From Ectothiorhodospiraceae bacterium (lineage in GTDB: Bacteria; Pseudomonadota; Gammaproteobacteria; Nitrococcales; Aquisalimonadaceae), in NCBI GenBank assembly GCA_007125985.1, contig SLCE01000238.1, forward strand, positions 1 through 34,730: DNA of 34,730 nt, written 5' to 3'. The notes beneath the pieces are model-generated. The model was given only the letters and a program-made list of their open reading frames with translations, made no database searches and was not told the DNA's origin. The position numbers were made by a program, and so were the translations under genes. Within the stretch, counting starts at the first letter, position 1. The number at the start of each line of letters is the position of its first letter. This document shows positions 10,601-18,251 of this stretch, in pieces.

Positions 10601-11111
10601 GCGGGCTACGCTGCGGGACGGCCGCCTGCTGCAGGTGGAGCCCGGCGCCGGCCGCCTGCTGGGACTGTTCAGTGTGGCGCTGCTCCCGCGCCGGCTGATG
10701 ATGAACTTTTCGGATGTTGTGGATGAAGGCTTCGAGTTCGACGTGATCCGCGCCGATCTGCATCTGGATCGCGGTGTGGTGGAGCCACGCCAACTGATGA
10801 TGCGCGGCCCGGTGGCGCAGGTGGAGGTCAGCGGCCGCCTGGATCTGCTGCAGGGCAAATACGACCAGACCGTGCTGGTTGCGCCCAGGACCTCGGGTAC
10901 GCTGCCCCTGATCGGCGGTCTGCTGGGCGGGCCGCCGGTGGCTGCGGCGCTGCTGGTGACGCAGCAGGTTTTCCGTGACACCCTGGATCGTGCGGTGGGC
11001 ATGCAGTATCGGGTGACGGGGCCGTTCAATGAGCCCAACATCGAGCGTATCCGCCGGCGGCCGCAGGACGGCGACGATGAACTCGACCCCTTGCAGGTGC
11101 CGGGTTCCTGA
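7674..11111 (+). CDS. yhdP: YhdP family protein (AsmA-like, envelope lipid/phospholipid transport related)
   Basis: Long ORF with one N-terminal TM segment and a C-terminal LLGLFSVALLPRRLMMNFSDVVDEGFEFD AsmA-like segment; rng-yhdP-nitrilase-tldD order. Start chosen as GTG 7674 with GGAGG at 7664-7668; the ORF track starts at ATG 7647. Confidence 0.92.
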   Translation: MSRSIPAFPSRIRGIIRFAGYLLLACLVLVALAFTVLRLAVALVPEFRDDITGWVSDAVGQEIQVQQLGARLRGAKLTLVLQDVRVGEVDRPGLELDEVQVQLNVRESLRYRDLRLGAVIVRGLELTAERQRDGRYNLVGIGPAQVELPPLDLLDDLLLQRFTVVLEGASLRLHDRARDEWHAFPELEGRLLNMEDGRRQLSGRLQGPEHWFSQLAFIAEWGGSGIRSIAEAPVDYYLTIRQLQPRAVEEAVIPAGHVPYVNGSGNLEVWGRMDAGIPGLGGHDRPLELAGSVQLRASDGVLLLPRLFRGPIPQDQLEVIARWHLGPDGWQVDVDQARASNEDGDAAARVRVARRNDEARPFLDIRAHVDGRPGNAANTGRYLPAAIMPPPLVDWLDMAIAGGTAPSADVIFFGHAGDFPFEDNQGVFRVEADARDVTLAYWPEWPAVQGLDGRLVFNAREMRILADAGRIGGARAQRAEARIPVLGKTPLTISGGFLGEGDALLGFLRDMPLTGEGVDQVLERLRLDGEHRVDLALMIPFHGLPPELDGTVTLQDGALHWPERALTVDDLQGEVRFDQRGIRSEAVRGSLAGAPLRMDTETWMEGDSSRIRLTAELDDAPMRVVEEQIPALDFLQGSSNLTIQAEFPGFIGDPPAPLVGLRFGSSLRGAESALPEPLRKSADEAWPFELALGIGSGGVGPIRFSAADRLSGVLLLQDDGSPERLGLRLGGGNATLPPDPGLFISGDLEQASLEEWLRYLAQGEEADQDLPLRQLDLAAQSLLIHGVAFPDVALRLTRQADVWDLRLSGRSVSGAGSWTAQRGGQLQVELDHLRVPALPMRVAEGAGDRDSTPPDPALWPDQWPFAALRINRLYYQDAELGRVVLDAEPVDGGYRLRGLSLEGGHFTLEADGAWDADQQRGETRLSYRLRSDNLGNTAAAFGRSGVIRGGNGRASGDLRWTGVPWDYGLDLLEGDLRATLRDGRLLQVEPGAGRLLGLFSVALLPRRLMMNFSDVVDEGFEFDVIRADLHLDRGVVEPRQLMMRGPVAQVEVSGRLDLLQGKYDQTVLVAPRTSGTLPLIGGLLGGPPVAAALLVTQQVFRDTLDRAVGMQYRVTGPFNEPNIERIRRRPQDGDDELDPLQVPGS

Positions 11112-11156
11112 CACGAACCGGCGTGTGGACGGTACACAGCGTGGAGGAGGTCATCC

Positions 11157-12002
11157 ATGAATCGGGAAATGCTCCGCGATCAGCGCGTTGCCGCCGTGCA
11201 GATGGCGTCCGGGCCGCGGGTGGATGCCAACCTGCAGGAAGTGAGGCGGCTGACCGCCATGGCGGTGGAGCAGGGTGCTTCGCTGGTGGTACTGCCGGAG
11301 AACGTGGCCCTGATGGGCATGAAAGAGACGGACAAGCTGGCCCATCGGGAGCATCCGGGCAAAGGGCCGATGCAGGATTTTTTCGCCGAGGTCGCGGCGC
11401 ACCACGGTATCTGGATCGTTGCGGGCACCATTCCGCTGTTCGGCCCGGAGGAAAACCGGGCGCGACAAAGCTGCCTGCTGTTCGATGACCGCGGCCGGCA
11501 GGTGGCCCGTTACGACAAGATCCACCTGTTCGACGTGGAGGTGGAGGGGGACACCACCTACCGGGAGAGCGCCAGCCTGGCGCCGGGTGACCGCGTGGTG
11601 GTTGTGGACACGCCGTTTGGCCGCCTCGGACTCTCGGTCTGTTACGATCTGCGGTTTCCGGAGCTGTACCGGATCATGGCAGACCAGGGCGTGGAACTTA
11701 TCGTCGCTCCGTCTGCCTTTACTGCCAAGACCGGCGAGGCGCACTGGTCCACGCTCCTGCGTGCCCGGGCCATCGAAAATCTCAGTTATGTAGTTGCCGC
11801 CGCGCAGGGCGGCTACCACGTCAACGGCCGCGACACCCATGGCCACAGCATGATCGTGGACCCATGGGGGCAGGTGCTGGACGAACTCCCGCGCGGCTCC
11901 GGTGTGGTGGTGGCCGATCTGGATCTGGAACGCCTGCGGCGGGTGCGTGAACGCTTCCCGGCGCTGGCCCATCGCCGGTTCCGCTGCCACGGCGGCCGGT
12001 GA
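11157..12002 (+). CDS. Carbon-nitrogen hydrolase family protein (nitrilase/Nit-like amidase)
   Basis: RVAAVQMASG N-terminus, LVVLPENV (Glu), RYDKIHLFD (Lys), LSVCYDLRFPELYR (Cys) nitrilase triad motifs. Confidence 0.94.
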   Translation: MNREMLRDQRVAAVQMASGPRVDANLQEVRRLTAMAVEQGASLVVLPENVALMGMKETDKLAHREHPGKGPMQDFFAEVAAHHGIWIVAGTIPLFGPEENRARQSCLLFDDRGRQVARYDKIHLFDVEVEGDTTYRESASLAPGDRVVVVDTPFGRLGLSVCYDLRFPELYRIMADQGVELIVAPSAFTAKTGEAHWSTLLRARAIENLSYVVAAAQGGYHVNGRDTHGHSMIVDPWGQVLDELPRGSGVVVADLDLERLRRVRERFPALAHRRFRCHGGR

Positions 12003-12031
12003 CCCCAACGCATGATCAGCAAAGGTGAACC

Positions 12032-13471
12032 ATGCAGCAATCCCTGGACATAGCCCGCGAGACCCTGTTTGCCCCCGCCGGCATCGGGGAGTCCGAACTG
12101 GAGCAGGTGTTTGCAAGGCTGATGACGCCCAGTGTGGATATGGCCGATCTCTACTTCCAGAGTTCGCGCCAGGAATCCTGGGTGCTGGAAGACGGCATCA
12201 TCAAGCAGGGCAGCCACAACATCGACCAGGGTGTGGGCGTGCGCGCCATCAGTGGTGAGAAAACCGGCTTTGCCTACTCCGACGATATCGTCATGCCGGC
12301 GCTGCTGGAGGCATCGGGCGCCGCGCGGGCCATTGCCCGGTCCGGTGAATCCGGGCGCCTCAAGGCCTGGGCATCCGGGCGCGGCACCAGTCTCTATACG
12401 CCGCTGGACCCCTTGGAAACCCTGTCCACCGAGGAAAAAATCGACCTGCTGCGCCGGGTGGATGCCGAGGCGCGCCGGCAGGATCCCCGGGTGGAGCAGG
12501 TCATCGTCAGTCTTTCGGGCCTCCACGACGTGGTGCTCGTGGCCGATAGCGATGGCCGCTTGAACGCGGATGTACGCCCATTGGTGCGGCTCAACGTGAT
12601 GGTGCTGGCGTCACAGCACGGCCGTCGCGAAAACGGTTCCGCCGGTGGTGGTGGCCGCGTGGGCTACGAGTATTTTTTGGATGACGACCGGGCCCTGGGG
12701 TATGCCCGGGAAGCGGTACGTCAGGCACTGGTGAATCTGGAAGCAGTGGACGCACCGGCGGGTACCATGCCCGTGGTGTTGGGGCCGGGATGGCCTGGTG
12801 TGTTGCTGCACGAGGCCATCGGCCACGGCCTGGAAGGGGACTTCAACCGCAAGGGCACATCCGCGTTTTCCGGACGCCTGGGCGAGCGCGTGGCGTCCGA
12901 GTACTGCACAGTGGTGGATGATGGCACCCTGGCCGGCCGCCGGGGCTCGCTGAGCGTGGATGACGAGGGTGAACCCAGTCAGTGCACCACGCTGATCGAG
13001 AACGGTATTCTCCGCGGCTACATGCAGGACCGCATGAACGCGCGGCTGATGAAGACGAGCCCCACGGGCAACGGCCGGCGCGAGTCCTACGCACATCTGC
13101 CCATGCCGCGTATGACCAACACCTACATGCTGAACGGGCCGCATGATCCGGATGAGATCATCCGCAGTGTGGATCGCGGGCTGTACGCGGTGAATTTCGG
13201 GGGCGGGCAGGTGGATATCACCTCCGGCAAGTTCGTATTCTCCGCCAGCGAGGCCTACCTTATCGAGAACGGCCGCGTCACCCGCCCCGTTAAAGGGGCC
13301 ACACTGATCGGTAATGGCCCGGATGTGCTCACCCGCGTCAGCATGGTGGGGAACGACATGAAGCTGGACACCGGCATCGGCGTCTGTGGCAAGGACGGGC
13401 AGAGCGTACCCGTGGGGGTGGGTCAGCCCACCCTCAAGGTGGATGCGCTTACGGTCGGGGGTACATCCTGA
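12032..13471 (+). CDS. tldD: Metalloprotease TldD
   Basis: [38 protein letters not shown] contains the HExxxH TldD motif. Confidence 0.97.
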   Translation: MQQSLDIARETLFAPAGIGESELEQVFARLMTPSVDMADLYFQSSRQESWVLEDGIIKQGSHNIDQGVGVRAISGEKTGFAYSDDIVMPALLEASGAARAIARSGESGRLKAWASGRGTSLYTPLDPLETLSTEEKIDLLRRVDAEARRQDPRVEQVIVSLSGLHDVVLVADSDGRLNADVRPLVRLNVMVLASQHGRRENGSAGGGGRVGYEYFLDDDRALGYAREAVRQALVNLEAVDAPAGTMPVVLGPGWPGVLLHEAIGHGLEGDFNRKGTSAFSGRLGERVASEYCTVVDDGTLAGRRGSLSVDDEGEPSQCTTLIENGILRGYMQDRMNARLMKTSPTGNGRRESYAHLPMPRMTNTYMLNGPHDPDEIIRSVDRGLYAVNFGGGQVDITSGKFVFSASEAYLIENGRVTRPVKGATLIGNGPDVLTRVSMVGNDMKLDTGIGVCGKDGQSVPVGVGQPTLKVDALTVGGTS

Positions 13472-13515
13472 CGGGCCGCTTGGAGACCTTGGTGGACGCG
13501 GCGGCACCCAGGATT

Positions 13516-13724
13516 GGGCGGTGGTGGCCGGGTCTGGTGGCTAAACGGCTTGTCGGTCACCGTAACCGGTGACCCGATACCCTGCAGTACTCGGCCCAGG
13601 CGGGGGCTGCCGAACTCGCTCCGGCCCTGACAGGCCTCCGCTCAAACAGGCGGCAGCCCCGTTCCCGCCTGGCCCTGCGTGCTTCGGCTGCGCCGAAAGC
13701 CACCAGACCCGGCCACCACCGCCC
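13516..13724. repeat. ~209-bp palindromic, MITE-like element with perfect 27-bp terminal inverted repeats and nested inverted repeats
   Basis: 13516-13542 GGGCGGTGGTGGCCGGGTCTGGTGGCT is the exact reverse complement of 13698-13724 AGCCACCAGACCCGGCCACCACCGCCC; nested 13596-13612 / 13651-13672 and 13555-13574 inverted repeats. Confidence 0.85.
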
Positions 13725-13766
13725 AGAGGTTGCCTGTGCCGCCATTGATTATGCCCGCAGGCGATG

Positions 13767-13802
13767 CTCTCGCTCAGGCGGTCGGCGCGTTTGAGCGGAG
13801 AG
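13767..13802. repeat. Inverted repeat CTCTCGCTCA ... TGAGCG(G)AGAG upstream of pmbA
   Basis: 10-bp stem with one bulged base, ends ~38 bp before the pmbA ATG. Confidence 0.6.
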
Positions 13803-13840
13803 ATGTTAACCATTTGCTGAACAAGACAGGTAAGAGTGTC

Positions 13841-15196
13841 ATGCAGACGACCTTGACCCGCAATGGCAGCACGCTGCCCTCCCAGGCCGAACTGACCCAG
13901 CTGGTGGAACAGGTCCTGGATGAGGCCAGGCGCTGCGGTGCCACCGCAGCGGAAGCATCGGCCAGCGTGGCCACGGGGCTGTCCGTGGACGTCCGGCAGC
14001 GGGAAGTGGATACGCTGGAGCACCAGCGTGACCGGTCGCTGGCGGTCGCCGTCTATTTCGGCCAGCGTCAGGGAACGGCCAGTTCGGCGGATTTCTCGCC
14101 CGCCTCAGTGCGGGCAACCGTGAAGGCGGCCTGCGCGATCGCGCGGCATACCTCGGAAGACCCGGCCCAGGGGCTTGCCGATCCGGAACTGCTGGCACGG
14201 GATGTGCCGGACCTGGATCTGCATCATCCGTGGGATCTGCAGGCGGACGAGGCCATTGAGTTGGCGCTGGCCTGTGAGGCGGCGGCGCTGGACGCGGATC
14301 CGCGCATCACCAACTCTGACGGCGCCGGTGTGTCGACCAATGCCGCCGTGCGTGTCTACGGTAACAGCAACGGCTTCCTCGGGGCGGTGCGGAGCACCCA
14401 GCACAGCATCAACTGCCGCGTGATCGCCAGCGATGAGGCGGGCATGCAGCGGGATTACTGGTACACCGTCAGCCGGGTGCCCGATGCGCTGGAGGCCGCC
14501 GACCTGGTGGGGCGCAACGCAGCCGAGCAGGCATTGCGCCGGCTGGGTAGTCGCCGCTTGGGTACGCGTAAGGTTCCGGTGGTCTACCATGCGCCGGTCG
14601 CCCGTGGTTTGCTCGGCAATTTCGTCAGTGCGGTCAACGGCGGCGCACTGTATCGGAAGGCGTCCTTCCTGCTGGACAAGCTCGGTGAACCCGTATTTGC
14701 GGACTGGGTACGGCTGTCGGAGCACCCTCATCTACCCCGTGAGCTCGGGAGTGCCGCCTTCGACCATGAAGGGGTGGCCACCCGGGAGCGGGATCTGGTG
14801 CGTGATGGTGTGCTGCAAGGCTATGTGCTCAGCAGCTACTCGGCCCGCAAGCTCGGTATGACCACCACGGGCAACGCGGGCGGTGTGCATAACCTGCGTC
14901 TGGAGCCCGGCCATCGGGATTTCAACGGCCTGCTGGCGGAGATGGGCACCGGTCTGCTCGTGACCGAACTGATGGGGCAGGGCGTGAACCTGGTGACTGG
15001 TGACTACTCCCGGGGTGCCACGGGTTTCTGGGTGGAAAATGGTGAGATTGCCTACCCCGTGGAGGAGATCACCGTGGCCGGCAATCTGCGGGATATATTC
15101 CTGGGGCTGCAGGACGCCGCCACTGATGTGGATACCCGTGGCGGCATTCACACCGGCTCCATTCTGGTGGATGCCATGACAGTGGCTGGCGAATAG
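13841..15196 (+). CDS. pmbA: Metalloprotease PmbA/TldE
   Basis: VATGLSVDVRQREVDTLEHQRDRSLAVAVYFGQRQGTASSADFS; C-terminal GAATGFW-like GATGFWVENGEIAYPVEEITVAGNLRDIFLGL. ATG chosen at 13841. Confidence 0.96.
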   Translation: MQTTLTRNGSTLPSQAELTQLVEQVLDEARRCGATAAEASASVATGLSVDVRQREVDTLEHQRDRSLAVAVYFGQRQGTASSADFSPASVRATVKAACAIARHTSEDPAQGLADPELLARDVPDLDLHHPWDLQADEAIELALACEAAALDADPRITNSDGAGVSTNAAVRVYGNSNGFLGAVRSTQHSINCRVIASDEAGMQRDYWYTVSRVPDALEAADLVGRNAAEQALRRLGSRRLGTRKVPVVYHAPVARGLLGNFVSAVNGGALYRKASFLLDKLGEPVFADWVRLSEHPHLPRELGSAAFDHEGVATRERDLVRDGVLQGYVLSSYSARKLGMTTTGNAGGVHNLRLEPGHRDFNGLLAEMGTGLLVTELMGQGVNLVTGDYSRGATGFWVENGEIAYPVEEITVAGNLRDIFLGLQDAATDVDTRGGIHTGSILVDAMTVAGE

Positions 15197-15237
15197 ACGG
15201 CCGGTAACCGTGCTTGGGGGAGCAGGTTGCCTTGCTG

Positions 15238-15507
15238 TTATTCCTGCTCGCCGAAGCGTTCCGCGACCAGCGCTTCCAGTGCGTCCAGCGCGGTTTCGGC
15301 ACCATCACCCTCGGCAATAAGGGTAATGGTGCTGCCTTTGCCGGCGGCCAGCATCATCACGCCCATGATGCTCTTGCCATTGACCTCCCGTTCGCCGCGC
15401 CGCACACGCACCTGGCAATCAAACTCCGAGGCCTTGGCCACGAGCTTCGCGGCGGCCCGGGCGTGAAGACCGAGCCGGTTGATGATGGTGACGTCGCGTT
15501 CCAGCAA
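15238..15507 (-). CDS. HPr-type phosphocarrier protein (NPr-like)
   Basis: INRLGLHARAAAKLV (phospho-His) and NGKSIMGVMMLAA (Ser site) HPr motifs; 89 aa. Confidence 0.95.
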   Translation of the reverse strand: MLERDVTIINRLGLHARAAAKLVAKASEFDCQVRVRRGEREVNGKSIMGVMMLAAGKGSTITLIAEGDGAETALDALEALVAERFGEQE

Positions 15508-15539
15508 GCGCTTGCTCCTCGATTCTGATTGTTTTCGGT

Positions 15540-15938
15540 TCAGCTGCGTTGGCTGATAACCAGCATGATGCCGTCCCGCCCACCGTCAATAGCGATTCTG
15601 CTCAGCGCGTCCAGCGACAGGCGCGGGTAATTGAAAACACGCAGCAGCATGGGCAGATTGACGCCCGCCACGACGTTGACATGCTCCAGCCCCATGAGGC
15701 GGCAGGCGATATTGCTGGGCGTGGCGCCGTAGGCGTCGGTCAGCACCAGTACGCCGTCGCCGCTGTCGAGCTCGTCCAGCAGACGCCGGGCATTGTCTGC
15801 CAACAGGTCCGGATCCTGGTCCTGGGTAATGGCCAGGGTTGCCGTCTGCACCGGACAGTAGCCCAGCGTGTCCCGTGCGGTGGCCAGGAGTTCCTGACCA
15901 ATGCGGTTATGGGTCACGAGCAGAACCCCGACGCTCAT
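15540..15938 (-). CDS. PTS EIIA component, mannose/fructose family
   Basis: VGVLLVTHNRIGQELLATA with active His; VLVLTDAYGATPSNIA; 132 aa. Confidence 0.92.
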   Translation of the reverse strand: MSVGVLLVTHNRIGQELLATARDTLGYCPVQTATLAITQDQDPDLLADNARRLLDELDSGDGVLVLTDAYGATPSNIACRLMGLEHVNVVAGVNLPMLLRVFNYPRLSLDALSRIAIDGGRDGIMLVISQRS

Positions 15939-16801
15939 GACAACTCCCGATGCCGCAGGCTGACCAGCCCGCGGGACTTCCCGAAATGTGTGGCCAGTTG
16001 TTCGGCCAGATAAACGGAGCGGTGCTGCCCACCGGTGCAGCCGATGGCCACCGTGAGGTAGCTGCGGTTTTCCCGTTCAAACTGCGGTATCCACTCCGCC
16101 AGAAAATCCCGGAGGTGCGTGAACATGCGCGCAACGCCCGGTTGCTGCTCCAGATACCGTTGCACCGCCTCGTCGCGTCCGGTAAGCGGCCGTAGCCCCG
16201 GCTCCCAGTGCGGGTTGGGTAGGCAGCGCACATCGAACACGAAATCCGCGTCCTGGGGGATGCCGTGCTTGAAGCCGAAGGACTGGAACAGAATGGACAG
16301 CGCTTCGGTGCGGGTGCCCAGGCGGTCTTGGATCAGGCCCCGCAATTGGTGGATGGTGGTGGCCGTTGTGTCCACCACCAGATCCGCCTTGGCCTGGATG
16401 GGGCTGAGCAGTTTCCGCTCCAGCGCGATGGCATCGGCCAGCGGCCGGCTTTCCACGCTCAGAGGGTGCCGCCGCCGGGTTTCGCTGAACCGTTTGATCA
16501 GCGTGGCATCATCCGCGTTCAGGAACACGATTTCGGTACGGATGCCGTCCGCGGCCAGTGTCTCCAGCATGTCCGGGAAGCGCGCCAGATCCACTGCCGG
16601 GTTCCGGGCGTCAATACCCACCGCGAACAGGCCACTGGTGCCGGTCATCTCACGCAAGTGATGGCCCAGCCCGGTGAGGAGGGCCACCGGCAGGTTGTCC
16701 ACACAGTAATAGCCCGCGTCCTCCAGTGTATGCAGGGCCACGGTCTTGCCGGATCCGGATAGACCGCTGATGATGACCAGGCGCGTGGTGGTATCAGGCA
16801 T
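15935..16801 (-). CDS. rapZ: RNase adapter protein RapZ (nucleotide-binding, YvcJ family)
   Basis: LVIISGLSGSGKTVALHTLEDAGYYCVDNLP and IGCTGGQHRSVYLAEQLA; ATG at 16801 within a longer ORF. Confidence 0.95.
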   Translation of the reverse strand: MPDTTTRLVIISGLSGSGKTVALHTLEDAGYYCVDNLPVALLTGLGHHLREMTGTSGLFAVGIDARNPAVDLARFPDMLETLAADGIRTEIVFLNADDATLIKRFSETRRRHPLSVESRPLADAIALERKLLSPIQAKADLVVDTTATTIHQLRGLIQDRLGTRTEALSILFQSFGFKHGIPQDADFVFDVRCLPNPHWEPGLRPLTGRDEAVQRYLEQQPGVARMFTHLRDFLAEWIPQFERENRSYLTVAIGCTGGQHRSVYLAEQLATHFGKSRGLVSLRHRELS

Positions 16802-17315
16802 CAGGCTGTACTCCTCGATGGTATTCGCGGTGCCCGTGCAGCCAATAGTGGACAGTGGTTTCGAGCAGTAATGGCAGTGGACGCCCCGGCGCCACCGGAA
16901 AACGGAGACGTGGCCGCGACACTCCCAGCAGCGTCGTTTCGTCCCAGAGGCCCTCCAGGCGTGGCCACCGGCGCCAGTCCTCACCGGCGGGACGCTCCAA
17001 CAGGATCACCAGCGAGATCGCCGCCTGATCGGCCAACGCCGCGGCACCGTAAAGCTGCGCCACGCGCACGAGGCCCAGGCCGCGCACCTCCAACAGTCCA
17101 CGCAATGCCTGGGGGCACCGGCCGATTAGAAGACCATCCGGCTCATGCGCGAGTTCCACGGCGTCGTCCGCCACAAGCTGATGGCCCCGGTCCAGCAGAC
17201 CCAGTGCCAGCTCGCTCTTGCCGCTGCCGCTGTCCCCCTGCAGCAGGATGCCCACATCCCAGACACGCACCAGCGCGCCGGGCACGGTGGGGGCGTGTGC
17301 TGAAGGAGGAGGCAT
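16794..17315 (-). CDS. hprK: HPr kinase/phosphorylase, short form with C-terminal kinase domain only
   Basis: Walker A GDSGSGKSELALGLLDRGHQLVADDAVEL and LLEVRGLGLVRV signature; 173 aa, bounded upstream by the ptsN stop. Confidence 0.9.
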   Translation of the reverse strand: MPPPSAHAPTVPGALVRVWDVGILLQGDSGSGKSELALGLLDRGHQLVADDAVELAHEPDGLLIGRCPQALRGLLEVRGLGLVRVAQLYGAAALADQAAISLVILLERPAGEDWRRWPRLEGLWDETTLLGVSRPRLRFPVAPGRPLPLLLETTVHYWLHGHREYHRGVQPDA

Positions 17316-17330
17316 GGCGGGAGAATCCGC

Positions 17331-17798
17331 CTAGCTGGTTCCGCTGTCCCAGTCGGCGATCAACCGCAGGATCGTGGCAGGATCCCGGGTTGTTCGCAGT
17401 TTCTGGCACAGATTGGCGTCGCTGAACATCTCTGCCAGGCGCGCAAGAATCTGCAGGTGCTCATCGGTGAAATGCTCGGGAACCACAAGCGCAAACAGGA
17501 GATCCACCGGCTGATGATCGAAGGCATCGAAATCGATTCCATCCTGCAGCCGGATCAGGGCCCCCTGTGCCTGGCTGCTACCCTCGATGCGGGCGTGGGG
17601 CAGGGCGACGCCGCGCCCGAGGCCGGTGCTCCCCAGTTTTTCCCGACCGATCAGTTTGTTGAAGATCGTGGTCGGGTTGAGCGCTTCATCGGCCCGGGAG
17701 ACCATTTCGCTCAGCACCTCGAGGCCGCGCTTCTTGCTGCTGACGTCGACATCGCAGGCGATGCGGTCCTCGGTAATCAGGTCTGCAATCTTGATCAT
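17331..17798 (-). CDS. ptsN: PTS IIA-like nitrogen regulatory protein PtsN (EIIA-Ntr)
   Basis: GSTGLGRGVALPHARIEG active His region; 155 aa; rpoN-hpf-ptsN order. Confidence 0.95.
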   Translation of the reverse strand: MIKIADLITEDRIACDVDVSSKKRGLEVLSEMVSRADEALNPTTIFNKLIGREKLGSTGLGRGVALPHARIEGSSQAQGALIRLQDGIDFDAFDHQPVDLLFALVVPEHFTDEHLQILARLAEMFSDANLCQKLRTTRDPATILRLIADWDSGTS

Positions 17799-17824
17799 GC
17801 CGCCTTCACGTCGTGGCTTGCGCA

Positions 17825-17877
17825 GGGGGCGACCAGCGCCGCCCCCGTCACCAGGTCCCGGGCCGGGCCCGGAGACC
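17825..17877. repeat. Two tandem GC-rich inverted repeats in the hpf-ptsN spacer
   Basis: GGGGGCG(17825-17831)/CGCCCCC(17840-17846); GGTCCCGGGCC(17854-17864)/GGCCCGG-A-GACC(17866-17877). Confidence 0.65.
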
Positions 17878-17885
17878 GCCTGTTG

Positions 17886-18236
17886 TCATTCCGCCGCTTC
17901 CTGCGGTGCTTCCTCGGTCATCGCCTTGGCGCTCGCACCCTCGCTGCGGTGATGGTCGCGGAGTTTTTCCTTGTGCTTCTTCACCTGACGGTCGAGCTTG
18001 TCCACCAGGCCGTCAATTGCAGCATACATGTCTTCGGCAGTCGCTTCCGCAAACAGTTTTGCGCCGCTGATGTCCATAGTGGCCTCGGCCTTACGGACGA
18101 GCTTTTCAACGGTAAGGATGGCGTGTACGTCCACCACGTTGTCAAAATGCCGTTCCAGCCGCTGAAACTTCTCGTGCACGTAGTCGCGCAGCGCGTCGGT
18201 CATTTCCACATGGTGCCCGGTGACGTCAATCTGCAT
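17886..18236 (-). CDS. hpf: Ribosome hibernation promoting factor (HPF/YfiA family)
   Basis: MQIDVTGHHVEMTDALRDYVHEKFQRLERHFDN typical N-terminus. Confidence 0.95.
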   Translation of the reverse strand: MQIDVTGHHVEMTDALRDYVHEKFQRLERHFDNVVDVHAILTVEKLVRKAEATMDISGAKLFAEATAEDMYAAIDGLVDKLDRQVKKHKEKLRDHHRSEGASAKAMTEEAPQEAAE

Positions 18237-18251
18237 GGTGGTCTCCTTGCA

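Noticed and set aside
13541-14023. 160-codon minus-strand ORF over the palindromic element and pmbA 5' end
   Set aside because: Formed by palindrome plus antisense pmbA sequence; no homology recognised; not DarP-like.
12032-15196. RiPP/microcin locus associated with TldD/PmbA
   Set aside because: TldD/TldE can mature peptides such as microcin B17, but no precursor peptide, cyclodehydratase or exporter genes are nearby; this is the usual housekeeping context.
15197-15237. Bidirectional terminator between pmbA and HPr
   Set aside because: GAGCAGG...CCTGCTC pairing has a 16-nt loop and no T-run; too weak to call.
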